Origin: JAEHDI01 sp035455185
GTDB taxonomy: Bacteria; Acidobacteriota; Terriglobia; Bryobacterales; Bryobacteraceae
Assembly: GCA_035455185.1 (NCBI GenBank)
Contig: DATIFQ010000062.1
Location: 1-5,010, forward strand
Direction of reading: 5' to 3'
DNA: 5,010 nucleotides
Program-made: the position numbers and the translations under genes
Shown: positions 1 to 4,540 of the stretch, piece after piece
Layout of the letters: the number at the start of each line of letters is the position of its first letter
Position numbering within the stretch: position 1 is the first letter of the stretch
The notes under the pieces: model-generated
The model's input: only the letters and a program-made list of their open reading frames with translations
What the model was told of the DNA's origin: nothing
Database searches by the model: none

Positions 1-1074
1 ATCCTCGAATACGCAGTCTCCAACATGGCCGTAGCCGTGGGCTTTTCAGCCTATCTCAACGACTTCCTCGAAAGCATGCTCGGCTTTCAGTTGCCCAAAC
101 AGCTCTCCGCTCCGATGATCTCGGGCGGGCAGTTCACTGGAAGCTGGTTCAACCTTCCGGCACTGTTGGTGCTGCTGGCGCTCACCTGGATCCTCGTGCG
201 CGGGGTGCGAGAAAGCGCCGAAACGAACAACGTCATGGTGCTGGTGAAGGTGGGCGCGATCTTGATTTTCGTGATCGGCGCGGCCCGCGCCATCGAGCCC
301 GGGAACTGGCGGCCGTTCATGCCAAATGGGTTTCAGGGCGTGATGACGGGCGCTGCCATCGTTTTTTTCACCTATATAGGCTTCGATTCGGTCTCCACCG
401 CCGCTGAAGAGTGCAAGAGGCCGCAGCGCGACCTGCCGTTCGGCATCATCGCCACATTGATCGTTTGCACGCTGCTCTACGCCGCGGTAGCGCTCGTGCT
501 TACCGGTATCGCCGACTACAAGACGCTCGCGAACGCGGCTCCGGTGGCCAACGCGCTCAAGGCGATCGGCTTCGAGAACATTCGGCGTTGGGTCAGCGTC
601 GGCGCGCTGATGGGGATGGTGTCTTCGTTGCTCGTATTCCAGTACGGCCAAGCGCGGGTGTGGTTCGCCATGTCCCGTGACGGGCTGCTGCCGCCAGCGT
701 TTTCGAGGGTGCATCCGGTTCACCAGACGCCGTACATCAGCACCTGGGTCGCCGGACTTGCGGTGGGACTTCCGGCAGGCGTCTGGGACATTGGCACGTT
801 CGCCGACCTGGCGAACATCGGCACCCTGTTCGCCTTCGTGCTCGTATCGGCTGGTGTGATCGTACTGCGCCGCCGCCAACCGGAACGCCCGCGCAGCTTT
901 CGGGTGCCGCTGGTGCCCTGGTTGCCGATGTTGTCTATCGCGAGCTGTTTCGTGCTGATGCTTAGCCTGCCGCTCGAGACGTGGGTACGATTCTTTGTCT
1001 GGCTGGTCATCGGGCTGGCCGTGTACTTCGTGTTCGGAAAGAAACATAGTGAGTTGGCCGATCGAACCTGGTAA
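1..1074 (+). CDS. APC-superfamily (CAT-type) amino acid permease, 5' partial
   Basis: Inner-membrane amino acid transporter of the cationic amino acid transporter (CAT) type in the APC superfamily, probably a proton-coupled importer or antiporter. The frame is open from base 1 and reads ILEYAVSNMAVAVGFSAY, a conserved CAT-family block, so the gene starts upstream and roughly the first 100-120 residues are missing. The ATG at 25 is internal. The visible 357 residues contain several long hydrophobic segments. They also carry the family block FFTYIGFDSVSTAAEE (about 122-137) followed by a KRPQRDLP loop, then GQARVWFAMSRDGLLPPAF and NIGTLFAFVLVSAGV. The C-terminus ends in the usual short tail after the last helix (YFVFGKKHSEL). 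The reading frame is intact. Substrate specificity cannot be read from sequence. The last 26 bases overlap the methyltransferase gene, suggesting coupled translation. Confidence 0.93.
   Translation: MLEYAVSNMAVAVGFSAYLNDFLESMLGFQLPKQLSAPMISGGQFTGSWFNLPALLVLLALTWILVRGVRESAETNNVMVLVKVGAILIFVIGAARAIEPGNWRPFMPNGFQGVMTGAAIVFFTYIGFDSVSTAAEECKRPQRDLPFGIIATLIVCTLLYAAVALVLTGIADYKTLANAAPVANALKAIGFENIRRWVSVGALMGMVSSLLVFQYGQARVWFAMSRDGLLPPAFSRVHPVHQTPYISTWVAGLAVGLPAGVWDIGTFADLANIGTLFAFVLVSAGVIVLRRRQPERPRSFRVPLVPWLPMLSIASCFVLMLSLPLETWVRFFVWLVIGLAVYFVFGKKHSELADRTW
1036..1041 (+). promoter_or_regulatory. Ribosome binding site that sets the methyltransferase start
   Basis: GGAAAG lies 7 bases upstream of the GTG at 1049, within the permease coding sequence. 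It favours this GTG over the in-frame GTG at 1091, which has only a weak GC-rich upstream match. A longer in-frame extension to 995 has no similar site. Confidence 0.5.
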
Positions 1075-1792
1075 CGCTGTCTGCGGCGGTGTGGCGCTGG
1101 TTGTCTGCGTAGTGCTGTGCGCGACGGCCAGGCCGCAGGTGGCCGATCAGCACCACCCGCCTCGTTCGGCCGAGGAGTACGCGAAGGTTTTGGACGCGCC
1201 GTCACGCGAGGCGTGGCAGAAGCCGGATGAGGTGGTAAGAGCGCTAGGATTCAAGCCGGGCGAGTCAGTCGCCGACATTGGGGCCGGGACAGGCTACTTT
1301 GCCCGCCGGTTCGCGCCGTACGTGGCGAAGGTCTACGCGGTCGACATTGATGACAAGCTGCTTAAGACCGCCGCAGAGGGCGCGCCGCCAAACCTGGAGA
1401 CAGTTCTTGCGACCCCGGCCGACCCGAAACTACCGGAGGCGTCGGTAGACGTCATCTTCTTCTGCAATGTGCTCCACCACATCGAGAATCGCACCGCCTA
1501 TTACCAGAAGCTTGCACGCGCTCTGAAGCCGGGCGGTCGCATTGTGAACATCGATTTTTTCAAGAAGCCTCTGCCAGTCGGCCCTCCGGTCGGCATGAAG
1601 TTGTCCGAGGACGAGGTCGTCGCCGAATTCAAGGCCGCCGGCTTCAGCCTTGTCAAGACACACTCGTTCCTGCCGTATCAATACTTCCAGGTCTTTTCGC
1701 GCGCGGATAGATCAAGCCGATTTCCAGCTTCTTTTCGCGTGGCCATCAGCGCGCCAGACAGCCGGCATCTGGTAAACTTGAAGTACGATTGA
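1049..1792 (+). CDS. Class I SAM-dependent methyltransferase with N-terminal signal-like segment
   Basis: A Rossmann-fold (methyltransferase type 11/25-like) enzyme of 247 residues that would move a methyl group from S-adenosylmethionine to an unknown acceptor. Motif I is VADIGAGTG (74-82). D99 ends strand 2 in VYAVDID. SVDVIFFCNVLHHI (132-145) is the motif II/III region and LKPGGRIVNIDF (159-170) is the post-motif strand. Before the domain, residues 15-27 form a hydrophobic stretch (VALVVCVVLCATA) ending in ARPQVADQ, like a Sec signal peptide. No lipobox is evident. An exported methyltransferase is biochemically odd because SAM is cytoplasmic, although related small methyltransferases often carry such leaders. 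The GTG start overlaps the permease by 26 bases. The family usually ends soon after a YQYFQVF-like segment (210-216); here about 30 more unfamiliar residues follow, see findings. The acceptor is unknown. Confidence 0.85.
   Translation: MSWPIEPGNAVCGGVALVVCVVLCATARPQVADQHHPPRSAEEYAKVLDAPSREAWQKPDEVVRALGFKPGESVADIGAGTGYFARRFAPYVAKVYAVDIDDKLLKTAAEGAPPNLETVLATPADPKLPEASVDVIFFCNVLHHIENRTAYYQKLARALKPGGRIVNIDFFKKPLPVGPPVGMKLSEDEVVAEFKAAGFSLVKTHSFLPYQYFQVFSRADRSSRFPASFRVAISAPDSRHLVNLKYD
1685..1739 (+). repeat. Imperfect direct repeat at methyltransferase 3' end
   Basis: TTCCAGGTCTTTTCGCG at 1685-1701 recurs as TTCCAGCTTCTTTTCGCG at 1722-1739, differing by one inserted base and one substitution. The first copy encodes the end of the conserved methyltransferase fold (FQVFSR). 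The second lies in the unusual C-terminal extension, in another reading register. This may be a small tandem duplication or chance. Confidence 0.45.
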
Positions 1793-1861
1793 TCGTCCAG
1801 CCTAGCTTGGCCGCGATAAGTCCAGGCTCGTAAAGCCGCTTTCAATCCGAAGGGAGACCGC

Positions 1862-1981
1862 GTGAAAAACATCTCTGCGGGCGATCTCGATTCCGGCCGC
1901 CACAAAGTTCCACACTTGCGGCCCGTTGTGTCGCTCCGGGACATCGGGACCTTCTCATCCGACGGGAGAAAAGGGCTGTGA
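1862..1981 (+). CDS. Possible 39-residue small protein, coupled to the downstream gene
   Basis: An open frame from GTG encodes 39 mostly hydrophilic residues (starting MKNISAGDLDSGRHK) with no membrane segment or recognisable motif. GGGAG at 1852-1856, 5 bases before the GTG, is a good ribosome binding site. Its TGA overlaps the GTG of the next gene in a GTGA arrangement (1978-1981), typical of translational coupling. This matches the ATGA overlap between the next pair of genes. It could be a leader peptide, a real small protein, or a chance ORF in an untranslated leader. I do not recognise it. The 69 bases between the methyltransferase stop and this ORF show no convincing promoter or terminator. 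Confidence 0.35.
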   Translation: MKNISAGDLDSGRHKVPHLRPVVSLRDIGTFSSDGRKGL

Positions 1982-2550
1982 CGGGAACGATCGTTGAGCT
2001 GGAGCCCACAACTCGCAGCGGAGTTATCCGTTCCGAGGATGGGTCTCGCGTGGTGTTCCGTGGACCCGCGATTGGCGGCGAGTTCGATACGCTGTCGGTA
2101 GGGGGGCGAGTCCGATTCGATTACGACCGGACGTGGTCCGAGGTGACAGCCGTCCACGTTCTGGTGGAGACGATTCTTCCGGATGCGCCGCTGGATCTCC
2201 GTTACATGGGATTCGACCAGGCTAAGGACGTCCGCCGATACAGGTTCGACGCCATCCTGGGGGGCAAACTCAAGCGGCGTTTCGTTGTTGTGGCTGACAT
2301 GGCGCTGTTCCGGAAGCATCATATCGCCGTCCAGGACGGGCCAACCCTGTGCCTGCACAAGCTGATGTCGGGTCTGGAGACCGCTCCTGAATCCAGCTGC
2401 TACGAACTCGGAAACGACGATCTGCTCGCGCATGCGGAGGCCCGGGCCACCGCCGCTTCGCGCAAGCCCAGGCCCAAAGGGCTGACCGGGCGAGCCCGGA
2501 ACGGGGCAGCCTCTCACAGTCCGTGGGGCCGGCCACCGGAATCACGGTGA
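1978..2550 (+). CDS. Degenerate cold-shock-like domain fused to an unrecognised domain
   Basis: A protein of 190 residues with three visible parts. Residues 2-61 follow the cold-shock/OB-fold pattern: GTIVELEPTTRSGVIRSEDG, then SRVVFRGPAIGG, then VGGRVRFDYD and a final strand, EVTAVHV. It aligns in layout with the true cold-shock protein at 2800 but lacks the nucleic-acid-binding aromatics: KGYGFI is replaced by RSGVIR and VFVHF by RVVFR. Residues 73-155 form a second compact region (LRYMGFDQAKDVRRYRFDAI, then RRFVVVADMALFRKHHIAVQ, then DGPTLCLHKL) ending in NDDLLAHAEARA, which I cannot assign to a named family. Residues 156-190 are a basic, Pro/Gly/Arg-rich and probably disordered tail. The GTG start has GGGAG 9 bases upstream and overlaps the small ORF's stop. 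A role in RNA handling or stress response is inferred only from fold and neighbours. Confidence 0.75.
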   Translation: MTGTIVELEPTTRSGVIRSEDGSRVVFRGPAIGGEFDTLSVGGRVRFDYDRTWSEVTAVHVLVETILPDAPLDLRYMGFDQAKDVRRYRFDAILGGKLKRRFVVVADMALFRKHHIAVQDGPTLCLHKLMSGLETAPESSCYELGNDDLLAHAEARATAASRKPRPKGLTGRARNGAASHSPWGRPPESR

Positions 2551-2603
2551 ACCGTGTTCAAGACGAACGACGCGCCGCGAGTGAGGCTTGATTGCGGCGA
2601 GGA

Positions 2604-2609
2604 AAGGAG
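2604..2609 (+). promoter_or_regulatory. Ribosome binding site that sets the start of the 62-residue gene
   Basis: AAGGAG sits 5 bases upstream of the ATG at 2615. It decides between this ATG and the upstream in-frame TTG at 2588, which has no comparable site. Confidence 0.65.
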
Positions 2610-2614
2610 AGTGG

Positions 2615-2803
2615 ATGGGAACTCGTTCGCATACTACATACAAGAAGCGCCAGAAAGAACTGGCAAGGCAGGACAAGCAGCGCGAGAAAGCCGCCAGACG
2701 GGCGCAGCGCAAATTGGAGAAGCAGACTATCGGATCCGACCACGAAGAAGGCATAGAGCCAGTAGCGGTCGCTGATGTCGAACAAGGGGAAGAATTGAGA
2801 TGA
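2615..2803 (+). CDS. Small charge-polarised Lys/Arg-rich protein upstream of cspA
   Basis: A 62-residue protein with strongly bipolar charge. Residues 1-36 (beginning MGTRSHTTYKKRQKELAR) contain 14 Lys/Arg against 4 acidic residues and should form one long charged helix. Residues 37-62 carry 8 acidic residues and a single basic one. There is no signal peptide or membrane segment. The basic helix could bind RNA, DNA or the ribosome; this is inference from composition. The stop codon overlaps the ATG of the cold-shock gene (ATGA, 2800-2803), so the two are almost certainly cotranslated. Similar short KR-rich proteins occur as unnamed hypotheticals in soil bacteria, to my recollection, but I cannot name a family. 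The start rests on a strong AAGGAG site. Confidence 0.75.
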   Translation: MGTRSHTTYKKRQKELARQDKQREKAARRAQRKLEKQTIGSDHEEGIEPVAVADVEQGEELR

Positions 2804-3003
2804 AAGAAAAAGGAACAGTGAAGTGGTTTAACGCCGCGAAGGGCTATGGCTTCATTCAGAGAGAGAACGGAGAAGATGTGTTTGTTCATTTCTCCGCGAT
2901 TGAGGCGAGTGGATATCGCTCGCTCGACGAGGGTGCCGCGGTTGAGTTCGTCGTGAAGAAGGGCCCCAAAGGCCTTCAGGCGGAGAGTGTAGCGCTTCTG
3001 TAG
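2800..3003 (+). CDS. cspA: Cold-shock protein, CspA family
   Basis: A complete 67-residue single-domain cold-shock protein, the usual family length. It binds single-stranded RNA and DNA in the cytoplasm, melting mRNA secondary structure and acting as an RNA chaperone. Strand 1 carries GTVKWFN. RNP1 is KGYGFI (about residues 15-20) and RNP2 is VFVHF (27-31), with all key aromatics present (W9, F10, Y16, F18, F28, F31). The C-terminus ends in the standard GPKGLQAESVALL pattern. GGGGA at 2786-2790 lies 9 bases before the ATG. The gene starts within the stop codon of the 62-residue gene, so it lacks the long structured 5' leader that controls E. coli cspA. Expression probably depends on coupling with its upstream partner. 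The family name is certain; which paralogue it is, and whether it is cold-induced, is not. Confidence 0.96.
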   Translation: MKEKGTVKWFNAAKGYGFIQRENGEDVFVHFSAIEASGYRSLDEGAAVEFVVKKGPKGLQAESVALL

Positions 3004-3080
3004 CTGCTAGCGAACCACGGCCGGCTGGGCAAAAGTGCCCGGGCGGTACAGAAGACAAAAGAAACCACGGATAGGAAAAA

Positions 3081-3140
3081 CGGGGCCAGGCAGCACCGTC
3101 CACGCGGAAATCATGCCTCGGACAACGCTGCCAGGCTCCG
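3081..3140. terminator. Probable bidirectional terminator between convergent genes
   Basis: Bases 3081-3094 and 3127-3140 form a 14-position stem with one A-A mismatch and one G-U pair. The 32-base loop can add an inner GTCC/GGAC stem (3098-3101 with 3120-3123). On the right a T-rich run (TTCTTT) follows the stem, serving the plus strand. On the left an A5 run (3076-3080) gives U5 to the minus-strand transcript. It lies between the stop codons of the cold-shock gene (3003) and the beta-helix gene (3175), where a shared terminator is expected. The large loop is atypical, so a structured element of another kind is possible. A shorter hairpin at 3025-3042 lacks a T-tract. Confidence 0.55.
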
Positions 3141-3174
3141 TTCTTTCGATTTCATCGATGGGCCCAGCCCGCCG

Positions 3175-4458
3175 TCACCGGCTTGCGGGGCCTTCCTTGA
3201 ATTCGGCGGCGAAGTTTCCCTCGATCGTGTTACTCGCCAGCTTCACTTCCCCTGCGCCGGCCACCTTGTAGACAGCGTACCGCTGCGCGCGCCCCTCGGT
3301 GCGGCTGTCGGAGATCCGGTTGTTTTCGATCACGATGTCGCCGGCTTTTGGTTCAATCAGGAAACCATAGCCCTGCTTGACCGTGCCGTTGTCGGCGATC
3401 AGGTTGTTGCGAAACGTGTTCCGGTGGCCGGCGTTCTTAACCGTCTCGTTCCGGAAATAGACGCCGCAGACGCCGTTTCGTCGCACAGTATTGTTCGTGA
3501 AGACGTTGTCGGTGTCCTTGTGGCCGATCGAGATGCCGTAATGTCCGTTGTCCTCGATGATGTTGCCGGAGAACTCGCCGTTCCGGACGCGCCAGCATAG
3601 GAAAAGCCCGATGTCCCCGTTGTGGTGAAGCTTGCATCCCTTGACCGTTGCACGCGGGCTGCCCGTCCCGGGATGCACACCGAATCCGGTATTCCCGTAC
3701 GCCTCAGAGTCGATGACCTGAATTCCGTCGGTGATCTGGAAGGAGATGCCGTCGCCGTTGTAATTCCTCGCCACACAGTTCCGGACGGTGGAGTTCTTTG
3801 AACGGTACAGGTAGATTGCGCCGCCGCGGCAGCCGTCGATCCGGGCATTCTCGTCCTTGTTCCCATCCACGATCAGGTCTTCCAGGACGACGTTCTCGCC
3901 TTCAATCACGGCGAGGATCGGGAAAGTGTTTTGGATCCGCGCGTGATGTGGCTCGAGGCTATAGTCGCGGAGCGTCATTGGTTCGATCCGCAGCAGGTTG
4001 CCCTCGATCGCCTTGACAGCGGTGACGCTGACGTCCCAGCCGCTGTTCTGCTGGTCGTCGAGGACGGTAATCCCCATTCCGGGGCGGAACTTCTCCGGCT
4101 CCGCCACGAGAAGTTGCGACTCGCCGTAGTCGCCATCTTCGGCGAGCGCGCTCTGGACTCCTTTGCCTTTTTGCAAGATGGTCTGGCCCTTGGTGCCGCG
4201 TACCGTGACACCGGTAGGAATGAATACGCTGTTTTCCATCGTGTACGTGCCCGGGCCGATGGACAGGGCGTCTCCTGGGCGCAGCATGTCCGCGGCTTTC
4301 TGCAAGGCCACGTTGTCAGAGCCGGTAACGTCCGCCGCGCCGGATTGCGCCACGGTTACGGTACGAGGCCCGGCCTTCGTGGCTGTCCGGCAGCCGGTCA
4401 GGTTCGCCAGAACGAGCGCCAATGCGGCGCAGGGGATCGCAAGGGTTCTCCGCTTCAT
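3175..4458 (-). CDS. Secreted right-handed parallel beta-helix lipoprotein
   Basis: A 427-residue protein beginning MKRRTLAIPCAALALVL, a lipoprotein signal peptide with lipobox LTGC (lipidated Cys about residue 23), so it is probably anchored in a membrane facing the periplasm or outside. Residues 40-100 resemble the N-terminal cap of pectate-lyase-like helices (LRPGDALSIGPGTYTMENSV, then PTGVTVRG). About 100-180 form an inserted segment. From about 180 to 410 come short PbH1-type coils with recurring Asn/Gly turns: NYNGDGISF, NTGFGVHPGTGS, NNTVRRNG, NNLIADNG and ENNRISDS. The coil IGHKDTDN (311-318) and HPGTGS (262-267) cluster charged residues that could form an active site. The family includes polysaccharide lyases, epimerases and NosD-like proteins; the substrate is unknown. 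An in-frame GTG at 4467 would add three residues, but neither start has a clear Shine-Dalgarno site. ATG is preferred for its signal peptide. Confidence 0.85.
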   Translation of the reverse strand: MKRRTLAIPCAALALVLANLTGCRTATKAGPRTVTVAQSGAADVTGSDNVALQKAADMLRPGDALSIGPGTYTMENSVFIPTGVTVRGTKGQTILQKGKGVQSALAEDGDYGESQLLVAEPEKFRPGMGITVLDDQQNSGWDVSVTAVKAIEGNLLRIEPMTLRDYSLEPHHARIQNTFPILAVIEGENVVLEDLIVDGNKDENARIDGCRGGAIYLYRSKNSTVRNCVARNYNGDGISFQITDGIQVIDSEAYGNTGFGVHPGTGSPRATVKGCKLHHNGDIGLFLCWRVRNGEFSGNIIEDNGHYGISIGHKDTDNVFTNNTVRRNGVCGVYFRNETVKNAGHRNTFRNNLIADNGTVKQGYGFLIEPKAGDIVIENNRISDSRTEGRAQRYAVYKVAGAGEVKLASNTIEGNFAAEFKEGPASR

Positions 4459-4540
4459 ACGCCGCACATTTTACAACGAATGGCCCTTCCACAAAGACAC
4501 ACGCCGATTCGATACACTCGACGCGGAGGCTTCTTTTTTC
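4459..4540. promoter_or_regulatory. Divergent intergenic region between beta-helix and GH20 genes
   Basis: These 82 bases must hold the 5' signals of both divergent genes. On the minus strand TAAAAT (plus 4468-4473) is a good -10 match, with TTGTGG (4489-4494) a weak -35 at 15-base spacing. A transcript from there would begin only a few bases before the ATG at 4458, giving an almost leaderless mRNA and fitting the missing Shine-Dalgarno site. For the plus strand I see no convincing promoter. Both calls are pattern matches only. Confidence 0.3.
4525..4529 (+). promoter_or_regulatory. Ribosome binding site that sets the GH20 start
   Basis: GGAGG lies 11 bases before the GTG at 4541, slightly long but the only strong site in the region. 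It supports this start over the in-frame ATG at 4589, which would remove the signal peptide. Confidence 0.5.

Noticed and set aside
46..1047. Long minus-strand ORF of 333 residues opposite the permease
   Set aside because: It mirrors a strongly conserved membrane protein frame. Its product is rich in His, Arg and Gln with no recognisable domain, as expected of an antisense shadow in GC-rich DNA.
1778..1808. TTGAAG and TAGCTT as a promoter for the small-gene block
   Set aside because: Spacing is 19 bases and the -10 match is poor. It is too weak to call.
1678..2517. Minus-strand ORF of 279 residues across the methyltransferase end and cold-shock-like gene
   Set aside because: It has no domain or consistent ribosome binding site, and the plus-strand gene has a recognisable fold and coupled start. 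It spans two plus-strand genes and their gap, typical of chance.
2534..2549. CACCG/CGGTG hairpin at the stop of the cold-shock-like fusion gene
   Set aside because: It has only five pairs with no T-tract, and the downstream gene begins 64 bases later. It is not enough to call a terminator or attenuator.
2588..2614. Upstream extension of the 62-residue gene to the TTG at 2588
   Set aside because: The strong AAGGAG site at 2604-2609 lies inside this extension and points to the ATG at 2615.
2554..2785. Overlapping ORFs on both strands in the 2.55-2.79 kb region (73 and 75 residues)
   Set aside because: They are in other frames of the KR-rich gene, with no site or motif to support them.
3025..3042. 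Hairpin of seven pairs with AAAG loop just after the cold-shock gene
   Set aside because: It has no following T-tract and is followed by GCGGTACAG, so it is not a convincing intrinsic terminator. The longer element at 3081-3140 fits better, although this one may protect the mRNA 3' end.
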